Below, in pieces: positions 8,433 through 16,765 of a DNA stretch of 42,511 nucleotides. The position numbers were made by a program, and so were the translations under genes. Position 1 is the first letter of the stretch. Every line of letters begins with the position of its first letter. The DNA comes from Pyrodictiaceae archaeon (GTDB taxonomy: Archaea > Thermoproteota > Thermoprotei_A > Sulfolobales > WAQK01). Location of the stretch: contig WAQK01000031.1 of the NCBI GenBank assembly GCA_015520265.1, positions 1 through 42,511 on the forward strand. Reading direction: 5' to 3'. Below the pieces are notes generated by a model that did no database searches, was not told where the DNA came from, and saw nothing but the letters and a program-made list of their open reading frames with translations.

Positions 8433-9444
8433 CCAGCTTCTGGAGCGACAAGCCCAGCTCGCCAAAATACCGGAAAAGGTTCTCAACCACGAGGCGGAGC
8501 GCGTCCTCGAGCCCAACGGACCCCGTAGCACCTGCCGCCGCGTCGTGGCCCCCGCCAGTGCCCCCCATAGCATCGGCCAGCCTCTCCATGAAGGATCCGA
8601 GTCTAACGCCCCTCGACGTGGCTGACTGCTTGGCCCTGCCGCTAACCCTAACCCCGCCTCTCTGTTCGGACACCACTATAGCTACGTCGGCTCCCAGCTC
8701 CAGGAGAGCTCTGGCTGCGCTGGACTCGAAGGCTCCTACATGGGTGACCACCACTAGGAGGCCGTCTGCCGTGAATACCCTCGACCTAGACGCGGCCTTC
8801 AGCTTGGCGACCTTCTCCGAGTAGTCCTCTTCACCCCTCCTCTGAAGGGCTGAGAGGACCTCCTGGTAGTCTGCACCCTGGACTGCCAGGTAGGCGGCAG
8901 CCCTAAAGGTTCCGTGCCTGGCGCGCAGGAATCTCCTCGTATCGTAGACTATGCCTCCCAGCAACAGGCTGGCCTCCCACGCGTCGAGGCTTGCACCGAG
9001 CTCCTCCAGGGTCAATGCCACGAGCTCGGAGGACGAGGGTGCCTGAGGATCGTAGAGGGCCAGCACGGCGCCTTCTACCAGCCTGTTGGCGCTATGGTGG
9101 TCCACCAGAATATAGGGCACCTCCTCAACAAGGTGTGAGAAAACACCCATTTGGTCTGGACTGGAGACGTCGACTATCACGGCCAGGTCGTGCCGCACTC
9201 CCTCCGTCTCGACGCAAGGGAGGTCCACGCCTAGAGCCTCGATCAGCCTCTTAGAGGCCGCGCTGACACCCTCAGGGAACATGCAGGTACAATCCACGCC
9301 CAGGTTTCGGCAGAGGCCAAGGATCCCCACTACCGCTCCCAGGGCGTCAGGATCCGCATTCCTATGCGTGACCACGGCGACACTGGTGGCTCTTGATAGG
9401 AGTCCTGTAATCCCCGAAGAACCAGCCTCCTGCATGGCTAACAT
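8428..9444 (-). CDS. DHH family phosphoesterase (RecJ/NrnA-like)
   Basis: 338 residues. All DHH-superfamily metal motifs are visible: THRNADPDALG (motif I), AVIVDVSSPDQ (motif II), LVDHHSANR (DHH motif III) and YDTRRF (motif IV), then a DHHA1 substrate-binding domain ending in TGGGHDAAAG (GGGH). The likely activity is hydrolysis of oligoribonucleotides, nanoRNA or cyclic dinucleotides. Its place in the exosome superoperon suggests finishing RNA decay, which is inference. ATG 9444 is chosen because it lies one base after the DUF3194 stop; longer versions would overlap that gene extensively. Confidence 0.9.
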   Translation of the reverse strand: MLAMQEAGSSGITGLLSRATSVAVVTHRNADPDALGAVVGILGLCRNLGVDCTCMFPEGVSAASKRLIEALGVDLPCVETEGVRHDLAVIVDVSSPDQMGVFSHLVEEVPYILVDHHSANRLVEGAVLALYDPQAPSSSELVALTLEELGASLDAWEASLLLGGIVYDTRRFLRARHGTFRAAAYLAVQGADYQEVLSALQRRGEEDYSEKVAKLKAASRSRVFTADGLLVVVTHVGAFESSAARALLELGADVAIVVSEQRGGVRVSGRAKQSATSRGVRLGSFMERLADAMGGTGGGHDAAAGATGSVGLEDALRLVVENLFRYFGELGLSLQKLD

Positions 9445-9445
9445 C

Positions 9446-9775
9446 CTAGGACCGGGACCCGTTGCCCCGGGTCTCCGCCGCAAGGCTTCTGAGCCTATCC
9501 TCCACGGCCTTGAAGCCCTCACTTATAGCCTCCTCGACCGCCTCGTCGTAGGACAAGTTGCCTAGCCCAAGGCCTGAGGCCTCTACCTCTATGTTGACTC
9601 TCAGAACACCGCTACTATACTCTACGTTGACCAGGACGTTGGAGCTGGACAGCCTCCTCCCGTGCCTGGAGAGGGAGTCCATCACCGCCTTCTCGGCGGC
9701 CAGCGCCAGCTCCTCCAGCAGGCCCTCGTCAACAACTATCGTGCTAAGACCTATCTTCACGGGTTTAGGCGACAT
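9446..9775 (-). CDS. DUF3194 family protein
   Basis: 109 residues, matching archaeal DUF3194 proteins, which typically sit beside the prefoldin beta gene as here. The pattern is an alpha/beta fold with LVNVEYSSGVLRVNIEVE as the central strands. Function is unknown. It lies five bases after prefoldin beta and is followed immediately by the DHH gene, so all three are probably co-transcribed. Confidence 0.8.
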   Translation of the reverse strand: MSPKPVKIGLSTIVVDEGLLEELALAAEKAVMDSLSRHGRRLSSSNVLVNVEYSSGVLRVNIEVEASGLGLGNLSYDEAVEEAISEGFKAVEDRLRSLAAETRGNGSRS

Positions 9776-9780
9776 CTCCC

Positions 9781-10158
9781 TTAAGCACCCTTACCCCCAG
9801 TTCCTACTAAGTAGTTCTTGGAGCTGAGTTCTCTGATCTTTTCCTGGACCTTCTTGATCTGCTCCTTGAGGAGGTTCTCCTGCTCCTTGAGCTTGTTGAG
9901 CCTGATCTCCAGTATCTCCTTCCTGTCCCCGTACTCCTGCTCTACCTGCTTCTTCTCCACCTTCACCAGCACAGAGCCGACGCTCCTATACACAGTGCTG
10001 TTCTCCGGGAGGTCACCCAGCACCTTGAGAACCCTCTCAACCTCCCTGAGCTCGGCCTCCACTATGCTCCGCTCCTGGGAGACCCTGACCAGCTGGTCCT
10101 GGAGCTGTTGGAGCTTCATGACCTGGTGCTGGAGTTCGGGCGGCAACTGCTCGGTCAA
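9781..10158 (-). CDS. pfdB: Prefoldin subunit beta
   Basis: 125 residues: two long coiled-coil helices (about residues 8-45 and 75-112) flank a short beta hairpin containing VYRSVGSVLVKV, the standard prefoldin beta layout. With two alpha subunits, four beta subunits form the jellyfish-shaped hexamer that delivers unfolded proteins to the thermosome. The start overlaps the end of the Pcc1 gene by four bases. Confidence 0.96.
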   Translation of the reverse strand: MTEQLPPELQHQVMKLQQLQDQLVRVSQERSIVEAELREVERVLKVLGDLPENSTVYRSVGSVLVKVEKKQVEQEYGDRKEILEIRLNKLKEQENLLKEQIKKVQEKIRELSSKNYLVGTGGKGA

Positions 10159-10406
10159 GCCCTCTCCACCTCCTCGAGCGAGTTCATTGCACTCGCTAAC
10201 AGGTAGAGGTATGAGTTAATAAGTGCTCTTGCACCCCCGATGCTGTCCGACCACATCTCCACCACAAGCCTTCCGCCCCTAACCTCTACGCGGGCCTCGC
10301 CCTTCTCGCCCGGAGGACTCAGTACCTCGGGCTCCAGGGCGCCCCTAAGTGCCTCCAGCTTCTCCTCCTCTCCCTCCAGCTCCAGGGACACGTAGACCCT
10401 TCTCAT
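10155..10406 (-). CDS. pcc1: KEOPS complex subunit Pcc1
   Basis: 83 residues with the Pcc1/CTAG fold: VYVSLELEGEEEKLEALRGAL, then EVRGGRLVVEMWSDSIGGARALINSYLYLLASAM. The Ala-Leu-Ile-Asn-Ser-Tyr-Leu helix is typical of canonical archaeal Pcc1. Pcc1 dimerises, binds Kae1 and takes part in tRNA binding for t6A37 synthesis. Start ATG 10406 gives the usual length; an upstream start would add 12 unlikely residues. It overlaps the Brix gene by 62 bases. A second Pcc1-like gene lies at 23409-23684. Confidence 0.85.
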   Translation of the reverse strand: MRRVYVSLELEGEEEKLEALRGALEPEVLSPPGEKGEARVEVRGGRLVVEMWSDSIGGARALINSYLYLLASAMNSLEEVERA

Positions 10407-10962
10407 GATCCACCAGCCTCGAAACCCTGAGTATGGGGCCACAGGGCCTCCCCGTGGCGGGGCTCATGAAGAAGACGAGGAAGCCCTTCTCGCCCCTCCT
10501 GACCCTTATCACGATGTCGTATTGGTCCAGCCTGGACTCGTCGAGCACTAGGCGGGCCCTGAGGGCCCTGTAGAGGGCGTCGGCCAGGTGCTCCAGGTTC
10601 TCGGGGCCTCTGGGCACTTGGATCCCCAGCGTCCTGGGGTTGTAGACCCGAGAGAAGCTCCGCAGCTCGCGTGTCAGCGTGACCCCTCCCAGCACGAGCG
10701 ATACGAGGGGCTCGAGGCGCTCCTCTCCAGGCGCCGCCACGACTCGGTACACCCTGACCAGGCTGGGGTTCCCCCTCTTGCCGCCCACGACCAGGACCCT
10801 AACCAGCCTTCTCTCCACGGCCTCCAGGAGGAGGTCGTAGAGGGTTGATTTCCCCCGATTCACTCTCACCGCGCCTGGTAGTACGGATGCAAGATCCTTA
10901 ACGAAGCTCCTCATCCGCTGGGAGGGGCGGTGAGAAGTGGTTACCAGGTACACTGCCCGCAC
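10345..10962 (-). CDS. Brix domain ribosome biogenesis protein (Imp4-like)
   Basis: 205 residues, an archaeal stand-alone Brix domain. Visible features are VTTSHRPSQRMRSFVKDLASVLP at the N-terminus, RGKSTLYDLLLEA, VGGKRGNPS and the C-terminal RLDQYDIVIRVRRGEKGFLVFFMSPATGRPCGPILRVS. Eukaryotic relatives (Imp4, Brx1, Rpf1) bind rRNA during ribosome assembly, and the archaeal protein is thought to do likewise. GTG start. The glycine-rich C-terminus is encoded in the overlap with Pcc1. Confidence 0.88.
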   Translation of the reverse strand: MRAVYLVTTSHRPSQRMRSFVKDLASVLPGAVRVNRGKSTLYDLLLEAVERRLVRVLVVGGKRGNPSLVRVYRVVAAPGEERLEPLVSLVLGGVTLTRELRSFSRVYNPRTLGIQVPRGPENLEHLADALYRALRARLVLDESRLDQYDIVIRVRRGEKGFLVFFMSPATGRPCGPILRVSRLVDHEKGLRVPGAGGRGGEAGGT

Positions 10963-10992
10963 CGCGGTTTGGAGGGTTTGCGGGGAAAAGAG

Positions 10993-11259
10993 CTACTCCT
11001 CCCTCACCACTATTTGAGGGAAGTACTTGCTGAGACCCGACCTCGGCACGTAGGCTGCGCCAGCCCAGGTTGCGCCGCACTTCCTGCACTTCCATATGCC
11101 GACGCTGACCCTGTACACCTTGCCTTTGACGCCGCAGAACGGGCACATGTGGGGGGCGTAGCGTTGCTCCAGTATGGATTTCACCCTCTTCCTGAGGGTG
11201 GCACCATACCTGGGCCCGTAGCGTCCAGCTATGCCGACCCTCTTGGTTCCTTTGCCCAT
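10993..11259 (-). CDS. rpl37ae: Large ribosomal subunit protein eL43 (L37Ae)
   Basis: 88 residues, full length. A zinc finger is formed by CPFC and CRKC (about residues 39-60), and the end GAAYVPRSGLSKYFPQ is typical. ATG 11259 has a GGAGAGGTG ribosome site. An upstream TATTTAA at 11304-11310, inside the end of rrp42, could give it a separate short-leader transcript. The gap to the Brix gene is 30 bases, with no rpoP gene, which many archaea carry here. Confidence 0.97.
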   Translation of the reverse strand: MGKGTKRVGIAGRYGPRYGATLRKRVKSILEQRYAPHMCPFCGVKGKVYRVSVGIWKCRKCGATWAGAAYVPRSGLSKYFPQIVVREE

Positions 11260-11302
11260 GTCGATGCACCTCTCCGGGCGCGGTGTTTAGGGTTCTGGAA
11301 GC

Positions 11303-12139
11303 CTATTTAACCTTACCTTTCAGCGCCTTGTCCAGCTCCTGGTGGAGCATCTTAGAGGACTCCATGGCCATCTCTATTGCCTGCCTAACCTCGTCGGCCG
11401 TGAATGTGCCCATGCCCATCTTCTGCATACCCACTATCCTTCCATCGTCCGACACCGCTATCGCCAGCCTGGCGTCAAGGAGGGATTCCTCCTCCAGTGT
11501 AGGATCCACGATGAGGTGGCCGTCGACCTTGCCGACAGTCACTATTACGACCCTGTGCTTCACGGGGACGGGGTCTTTCAGCTTCTCCCTGTTGAGCTTA
11601 ACCTCCTCGTCCTCCACCACGGCTTCGGGCATCTTGGCTGAGGAGAGGGCAGCCATTGCTGCAAGCATGCTGGCGTCCAGCAGGTTGCCGTCGTGGTCTA
11701 GCACGTATATGTCGACCCAGATCTCCCAGACCTTCTTGCCTGGAATTATGGCCAGCTTGGAGAGGTCCACCGCGCGGATCTCCCTGAGGCTCCTGTCCAC
11801 GACCCTTGCCAGCTCCGTGGCGTTCTCGTCGGGAGGTCCGGGCTCGAAGCTGGGCGATGCCAGGGGGAGGAACTCGGCGTTGACAAGCAGTATGCCCTCG
11901 TCAGGCGTATCGGGGAACGGGGACCCTATACCGGTCTTTATGCCTACCAGGACCACCGTGTTACCGAGCCTCACCAGGGCCGAGCCCTCGGCCTTGGGGA
12001 TGTAGCCCAGCTCTATGCTGAGGGGCCTGTACTCGTTGAGGCTCCTCCCGTCGAGCCTCTTACCCTTCTCGAGCAACGCCATTACGCTCTTCTTCTTGAC
12101 CAGGGGTATTATTGGGAAAGTCGAGGGTGTTAGGGACAT
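11303..12139 (-). CDS. rrp42: Exosome complex subunit Rrp42
   Basis: 278 residues, an RNase PH-fold protein. It is the non-catalytic partner that alternates with Rrp41 in the hexameric exosome ring. RLDGRSLNEYRPLSIELG and ALVRLGNTVVLVGIK are characteristic; the central LLVNAEFLPLASPSFEPGPPDENA and the C-terminal GTFTADEVRQAIEMA match archaeal Rrp42. It lacks the catalytic aspartate context seen in Rrp41. It starts five bases after the Rrp41 stop. Confidence 0.97.
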   Translation of the reverse strand: MSLTPSTFPIIPLVKKKSVMALLEKGKRLDGRSLNEYRPLSIELGYIPKAEGSALVRLGNTVVLVGIKTGIGSPFPDTPDEGILLVNAEFLPLASPSFEPGPPDENATELARVVDRSLREIRAVDLSKLAIIPGKKVWEIWVDIYVLDHDGNLLDASMLAAMAALSSAKMPEAVVEDEEVKLNREKLKDPVPVKHRVVIVTVGKVDGHLIVDPTLEEESLLDARLAIAVSDDGRIVGMQKMGMGTFTADEVRQAIEMAMESSKMLHQELDKALKGKVK

Positions 12140-12144
12140 CCTGG

Positions 12145-12873
12145 TTACACCTCCTCTTTTTGTAGCGAATACTTCTTCCTGAGGGCCTCCTTCTGGTGCT
12201 CGTAGAGCTGCCTGATCCCCTTCTCCGCCAGCTTCAGGGCCTCCTCGAACTCCTCTGGGGTGAGGACGCCGTTTAGCTGAAGCAGCGTTATCTCGCCGAA
12301 GCTGGGCATCATCGCTACAGGCATGTCGGCCTCCCCGTATTCGTCCTCCACCTCGTTAATGTCTAGCACCAGGATGCCATTGACCTTGCCTACAGCTACG
12401 CCTGCTACGAGGTCCTTCATGGGTATGCCGGCGTCGGCCAGGGCCAGGGACGCCGCCGTTATGCCCGCTGTACGGGTGCCCCCGTCGGCCTGGAGCACCT
12501 CGATGAACACGTCTATAGTGGTTCTCGGGTACAGCTCCGTGAACACCACCGATTCCAGCCCCTCCCTTATCACCTTGGAGAGCTCTATCTCCCTTCTGCT
12601 GGGGGCAGGGCTCTTCCTGTCAGTGGTTGAGAAGGGCGCCATATGGTACCTGCACCTAAGTATAGCCCTGTCCGGCAGGGTGAGGTGCTTAGGGTGTATC
12701 TCCCTGGGCCCGTAGACGGCAGCTATCACCTTGGTTCTGCCCATCTCTACCAGGGCGGAGCCGTCGGCGTTCTTAAGGACTCCTACCTCCATCCTGACTG
12801 GCCTGAGCTCGTCGGGCTTCCTCCCGTCGAGCCGGGTTCCATCCTTCTTTATCAGCTTGGTTTTCCCCTTCAT
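12145..12873 (-). CDS. rrp41: Exosome complex exonuclease Rrp41
   Basis: 242 residues, the catalytic RNase PH-fold subunit that degrades RNA phosphorolytically from 3' to 5' and can add tails. [18 protein letters not shown] and [15 protein letters not shown] are family markers. The active-site region [22 protein letters not shown] carries the conserved catalytic Asp in GEADMP. Its ATG overlaps the Rrp4 stop in ATGA. Confidence 0.98.
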   Translation of the reverse strand: MKGKTKLIKKDGTRLDGRKPDELRPVRMEVGVLKNADGSALVEMGRTKVIAAVYGPREIHPKHLTLPDRAILRCRYHMAPFSTTDRKSPAPSRREIELSKVIREGLESVVFTELYPRTTIDVFIEVLQADGGTRTAGITAASLALADAGIPMKDLVAGVAVGKVNGILVLDINEVEDEYGEADMPVAMMPSFGEITLLQLNGVLTPEEFEEALKLAEKGIRQLYEHQKEALRKKYSLQKEEV

Positions 12874-13586
12874 GACTGCTCAAGCCTCTTCTTCTCTTCC
12901 TGGATAAACATGCGTACACGGTCCGTGAGGCCCGTGGTATAGGCCTCGCTCTCGATCTTTTTGATAGCGAGGACAACTATGTCCTCCAGCTCCTTGGATG
13001 GACACCTGACCCATACCCTTCCATTGACCCCTACAACGATGTTGCAGCCTGTCTCGCTCATAAGCATGTTGAGCATGGATCCCTTCTTACCCACAACCCT
13101 TGGGGTCCTGGAGGGTTTGATGTCCACCACGACTCCCCGAGTTATCCTGCCCAGCCCCTTATCCTTGATGGTTAGGAGTGGGTTCTTGGTCCTGTCGAAG
13201 GAGAGGACCTTGGCCACCAGGTAGTCACCCACGCTGTAGTATCTCCGGAGGTCGTCCTGGACCGGGTTGAAGGGCTTGGTGAGCGCCTCGCTGGCGTAGA
13301 GGATCGCTGTGTAGGGGGCCTTTATGTCAAGCACCCAGTAGGTGAGCCCGACGTCTATTATGACCCCTATAACCACGTCGCCGGGCCTGGGAAGATATGC
13401 GCCCTCCAGGGGCACCAGGTTCAGCCTCTTCTCCTCAGGGTTGACCTGGACCAGGCCGGCTATCGTGGCGTAGAACTTGTCGCCGCTCTTGTAGATGTAG
13501 GGTGTTGTCACCAACACGTCGCGTCCCTCGGCCAGCAGGTCGCCGGGTATGACTATCTGTCTGTCCTCAACGTAGAACTTGGCCAT
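12870..13586 (-). CDS. rrp4: Exosome complex RNA-binding protein Rrp4
   Basis: 238 residues. An N-terminal cap domain ([10 protein letters not shown]) is followed by an S1 domain (about residues 60-135, [21 protein letters not shown]) and a KH domain with the GKKG loop ([13 protein letters not shown], about 160-172). It caps the Rrp41-Rrp42 ring and feeds it RNA. ATG 13586 lies one base after the SBDS stop, so translation is probably coupled. Confidence 0.97.
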   Translation of the reverse strand: MAKFYVEDRQIVIPGDLLAEGRDVLVTTPYIYKSGDKFYATIAGLVQVNPEEKRLNLVPLEGAYLPRPGDVVIGVIIDVGLTYWVLDIKAPYTAILYASEALTKPFNPVQDDLRRYYSVGDYLVAKVLSFDRTKNPLLTIKDKGLGRITRGVVVDIKPSRTPRVVGKKGSMLNMLMSETGCNIVVGVNGRVWVRCPSKELEDIVVLAIKKIESEAYTTGLTDRVRMFIQEEKKRLEQS

Positions 13587-13587
13587 C

Positions 13588-14283
13588 CTACTTCACCACC
13601 TTCACGTTTACCTCCGCCGCGCCCTGGGTTGCCCGGTTGATCTTATCTATTACCTCCTGCTGCAGCCCGGCAGGTATCTCGAGCTCCATGACGAGGCTAC
13701 CGTCGCTCTTCCAGTCGGCCCTTTTAACTTCTCCGAGCCTCATGAGCTGGCTGTATGCCCTGCCAGCGTGCGTGGGCGGGACCTTCACCTGGACTAGGGC
13801 CCTGGCGATCCTTATGGGGAGTATCCTGCTGATCGCTCGGATAACCTCGAGGGCCTGGCTCTCTACATCCTTGTAGGGGTCCACGCCGACCCTGGCCTGC
13901 TCCATGGCCAGTTCTATCCTGGTTGGTGGTATTGGGGTGCCGGTCCTCGGATCTATGGCGTTGCGGGCTATGAAGGCTATAATCTGCCTCTTCTTGGCCT
14001 CCAGGAGGGCGCGCCTCTGCTCCGCCGTGAGCTGGAGTTCACCCTTCAACACTATTTCGCGTGCAACCCTCTCTATGTCTGTGGTGCCGAAGACCTTGGC
14101 GAGGGCTTCAGGCGAGGCCTTAAGCCCCTTCCTCACGTCCTTGTACACAATGTCGCCTACAAGCATCTCGTTTATGTCCACCTGCTCGCCGCTCTTCAGC
14201 TTGAAGGCGAGGTCGGGCTTGACGAGAACCTCGAACCTCTGCCCCTTAGCCTCATACCGGGCTATCACGTAGTCCTTCTTCAT
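13588..14283 (-). CDS. sdo1: SBDS family ribosome maturation protein
   Basis: 231 residues from ATG 14283, matching archaeal SBDS/Sdo1 with its three domains: N-terminal FYSH domain (YVIARYEAKGQRFEVLVKPDLAFKLKSG), central helical domain (QRRALLEAKKRQIIAFIARNAIDPRTGTPIPPTRIELAM) and a ferredoxin-like C-terminus. It helps release anti-association factor aIF6 from the 50S subunit together with an EF-2-like GTPase. An upstream in-frame start would overlap psmA and is less likely. Confidence 0.97.
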   Translation of the reverse strand: MKKDYVIARYEAKGQRFEVLVKPDLAFKLKSGEQVDINEMLVGDIVYKDVRKGLKASPEALAKVFGTTDIERVAREIVLKGELQLTAEQRRALLEAKKRQIIAFIARNAIDPRTGTPIPPTRIELAMEQARVGVDPYKDVESQALEVIRAISRILPIRIARALVQVKVPPTHAGRAYSQLMRLGEVKRADWKSDGSLVMELEIPAGLQQEVIDKINRATQGAAEVNVKVVK

Positions 14284-14290
14284 GGCCCAG

Positions 14291-15037
14291 CTACTCCTCT
14301 CCACCCTGCTTCTCCATCTTGGAGAGGAGATCGGCTATCTCCTCCCGGGTGAGCCTCTTGAATGCGCCGGTCTCTGCGTCGGCGTAGCCTATCTCAACAT
14401 ACTCGGGCTTCAGCTTCTCCTCAGCCACCTGCGACAGGGCCTTCAGGCCCAAGATCAGGGTCTCCTCCACACCCAGGTCCTTCTTATAGTGTTTGGCCAG
14501 GTAGTCGTTCACCGTCTGGCCGCCGCGCCCTATGCCTACGGCGTAGTAGCTGAAATACTGGCCGCTGGGCTCGGTGAGGAAGAGTCTGGGACCGCGGTCG
14601 TCGACGCCTGCCACTATGAGTGCTACGCCGAAGGGTCTAACACCGCCGTGCTGCGTGTATGCTTGCTTTATGTCGCTCACCATCTTGGTCAGGTACTCGA
14701 CGTCTATGGGCTCGCCATAGAGGAGTCTGTGTCTTACCGCTGCAAGACGGGCGTAATCTATGAGCACCCTGCCGTCGAATCCGAAGCCAGCGAAGCTCAT
14801 GCCCACGTGGCCATCCACTACGAATATCTTGTCTATGCCGTCAATGTCCATGAGGGGTGTGAGGAGCCTCTTTTCAGCCACTATAGCCGAACACGACTCG
14901 GTTCTAATCCCAAGGGTAGTCCATCCCTGCCTAACCGCCTCGAAGGCGTACTCCACCTGGTACAGCTTACCCTCAGGCGAGAAGATGGTTATAGCCCTGT
15001 CATAGCCCATTGCAGGGGGTCCAAACGACACATTCAT
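14291..15037 (-). CDS. psmA: Proteasome alpha subunit
   Basis: 248 residues. The alpha-type signature GYDRAITIFSPEGKLYQVEYAFEAV and the acidic C-terminus (KMEKQGGEE) are clear. Alpha subunits form the outer rings of the 20S proteasome and gate entry. ATG 15037 follows GGTAAGGTG directly; GTG 15040 is an alternative one codon upstream. A TATA-like ATTATAGA centred about 23 bases upstream of the start suggests it can be transcribed separately from the upstream RNase P genes. Confidence 0.97.
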   Translation of the reverse strand: MNVSFGPPAMGYDRAITIFSPEGKLYQVEYAFEAVRQGWTTLGIRTESCSAIVAEKRLLTPLMDIDGIDKIFVVDGHVGMSFAGFGFDGRVLIDYARLAAVRHRLLYGEPIDVEYLTKMVSDIKQAYTQHGGVRPFGVALIVAGVDDRGPRLFLTEPSGQYFSYYAVGIGRGGQTVNDYLAKHYKKDLGVEETLILGLKALSQVAEEKLKPEYVEIGYADAETGAFKRLTREEIADLLSKMEKQGGEE

Positions 15038-15144
15038 CACCTTACCATATCCTGTATCTATAATGCCTCCGTATTCCCGTCTAAGCCTAGAGTGTGTAGC
15101 CTCTAAAAACCTTTATTTTAAAAAGCCCTGCCAGGCCCATATAA

Positions 15145-15206
15145 CATGCCCGATGAAGAAGAGTCCGACCCCTGAATCGATGAAGACTACTTCTCTCCTC
15201 GGAGGG
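15145..15206 (+). ncRNA. Candidate C/D-box-like small RNA
   Basis: The gap between the psmA start and the Pop5 stop contains, on the plus strand, GATGA (15152-15156), CTGA (15172-15175), GATGA (15179-15183) and a degenerate CGGA (15200-15203). This is a C, D', C', D order with nearly equal guide-length intervals of 15 and 16 bases. CCC before the first box pairs with GGG after the last. An A/T-rich TATA-like element (TTTATTTTAAAAAG, 15112-15125) lies about 27 bases upstream of the predicted start. Boxes C and C' match only five of seven consensus bases and D is imperfect, so this stays a hypothesis. Confidence 0.3.
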
Positions 15207-15680
15207 TCACGTGCACCTGGACCTGGCCCGCCTTATGGTTCCACTGGTCGCCACGGGCACCAGGAGGACCCTGACGCCATCCACCTCGCGGACCAAGCCC
15301 AGCACCGCTATCGCGTGGTTCTTGTAGGTGTGCCTCACCCGGAGGATCCAGCAGTCGCCCCCGCCCTGGATTAGCCTGGGTCTGGCCAACGTGTAGCCGA
15401 CCTCCCCCACCACCTCCCTGAACTTGTCGGCGATCGCCCTCTCCACGCTCTCCGGATCAATGGGCTCCTCGGAGACCACCCTGAACACTATGTACCTCTT
15501 CCTGGGCTTCCTCATGGCCCTCTCCAGCTTCCTCACAACTCTGTCGAAGGAGACGGCCTTCTCTAGCAGCCCGGCCAGCATGGAGACCCTGCGCTCCAGC
15601 CTTCTAACCCTGACCAGCAGCAGGGCTATACACGCGTAGGAGGCGGCCAGTACCAGCGCCAGAACCAGCTCCACGTCCAC
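15207..15680 (-). CDS. rnp2: Ribonuclease P protein component 2 (Pop5) with a possible N-terminal membrane anchor
   Basis: 157 residues from GTG 15680. The last 100 residues are a standard archaeal Pop5 domain (RYIVFRVVSEEPIDPESVERAI, GGGDCWILRVRHTYKNHAIAVLGLV), which pairs with Rpp30 and supports RNase P catalysis on pre-tRNA. The first 55 residues are unusual: residues 4-23 are a continuous hydrophobic stretch followed by RVRRLERR and an amphipathic helix. GTG 15680 follows the Rpp30 stop by one base, with GGTG upstream, which favours this start. ATG 15515 (102 residues) is the alternative that would remove the anchor. Confidence 0.82.
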   Translation of the reverse strand: MDVELVLALVLAASYACIALLLVRVRRLERRVSMLAGLLEKAVSFDRVVRKLERAMRKPRKRYIVFRVVSEEPIDPESVERAIADKFREVVGEVGYTLARPRLIQGGGDCWILRVRHTYKNHAIAVLGLVREVDGVRVLLVPVATSGTIRRARSRCT

Positions 15681-15681
15681 G

Positions 15682-16296
15682 CTACACCACTCCCCTATAG
15701 TTGGTGTACAGGAACTCGAAGCCGAGCCTCGCGGGGAGGCCGGCAAGCACGGCGAGGCTCGCCGCCGACGCAGGGGGCCAGAGGCCCCACTCGTCCTGGG
15801 CGTGGCTGGTGAGCACTACTCTAAGCCCGCTGGCCACGGCTCTTCTCATGGAGACGAGGGTCAGCCTCAGCTCCTGGACGAGGCCCGGCCGGGGGAGCGG
15901 TATCTCTATGGCCCCTCCCCCGAGGCTGAAAAGCCTCCTTTCAGACCTATCGAGGAACATGGGCGTGTAGGCCACTACGAGCTTAACTCTCCCATCCCGG
16001 GCGGCGAACCTCGCTACGCTGATGGATTCAGGCTTAACCGCCACCAGGTCGGCGTGTCTGGAGTTGCGGAGCATCTTCTTGATCTTGGAGGTGCTGGAGG
16101 AAGCCAGGGTGACCCTGCGGAGACACTTGACGCCTAGCTCCCTGCATGCCTCCTTTGCCGCCTCCCAGACCTCGCCGCCAGCCTCTACGCCCAGGACGCC
16201 GTAGCCTAGTTCGGCCGCCTGCTTCACGATTCTCTCGGCGACAGCTGGCGTGCCGGGTTTGACGCAGAGGTCAGCCGCCGTCCGCCCGGAGGCCAA
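15682..16296 (-). CDS. rnp3: Ribonuclease P protein component 3 (Rpp30)
   Basis: 204 residues with the PHP-like TIM-barrel pattern of Rpp30: AADLCVKPG, VLGVEAGG, DLVAVKPES, VVAYTPMFLDRSERR, GAIEIPL and the C-terminal VLTSHAQDEWGLWPP. It forms a tetramer with Pop5 that activates the RNase P RNA. The start is TTG and overlaps the end of the COG1325 gene by 26 bases. It lies one base before the Pop5 start. Confidence 0.9.
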   Translation of the reverse strand: MASGRTAADLCVKPGTPAVAERIVKQAAELGYGVLGVEAGGEVWEAAKEACRELGVKCLRRVTLASSSTSKIKKMLRNSRHADLVAVKPESISVARFAARDGRVKLVVAYTPMFLDRSERRLFSLGGGAIEIPLPRPGLVQELRLTLVSMRRAVASGLRVVLTSHAQDEWGLWPPASAASLAVLAGLPARLGFEFLYTNYRGVV

Positions 16297-16726
16297 GGTG
16301 CTCCAACACCTCTCGCCTTTTTCTCCCCCTCAGGCCTATGACCACCCTTATCACGTCGTCGCCGTCGTAGAGGACGAGCCTCCCTCGAAGGGCTTTCTGC
16401 TTGTCGAGTCTGAGGTACAGGTTGCCGGTTCGGTCCAGGCGTTGGTCCAGTGTGAGCTGAAGTATTCTGTGGTCGCCCTCGCCGAGGGCCGAGAATAAAT
16501 GCCTTGCAACCTTCTCGGCCTCCTCGCCCTTAAGCTCCACCCTGAGCCTTGTGATGGGGTTCCCGTAGTGCCCCTTCACCGTCTGGACAATGGGTCTCAC
16601 GCTGTTTCTGAGTTCCTCTGGAAGCACGTTGAGTAGGGCTTCCAGCACCTTGCCGGGGTCCTCGGTGGCGTGCTGGGTTGTCTCCACCGTCACCCTTCTA
16701 ACTAGGGGTCGCGTCAAAAACGGCAC
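16271..16726 (-). CDS. COG1325-type RNA-binding protein (predicted exosome-associated)
   Basis: 151 residues resembling the archaeal COG1325 family, long predicted to work with the exosome because of this gene order. Typical segments are TRLRVELKGEEAEKVARHLFSAL and LDQRLDRTGNLYLRLDKQKALRGRLVLYDGDDVIRVVI. The biochemical role is not established. GTG start; an A/T-rich AAAGTTTTAC at 16754-16763 is a possible promoter. Confidence 0.8.
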   Translation of the reverse strand: MPFLTRPLVRRVTVETTQHATEDPGKVLEALLNVLPEELRNSVRPIVQTVKGHYGNPITRLRVELKGEEAEKVARHLFSALGEGDHRILQLTLDQRLDRTGNLYLRLDKQKALRGRLVLYDGDDVIRVVIGLRGRKRREVLEHLGLRADGG

Positions 16727-16765
16727 CAGCTGGAAGAATATGTGGGCGGGCTTGTAAAACTTTTA

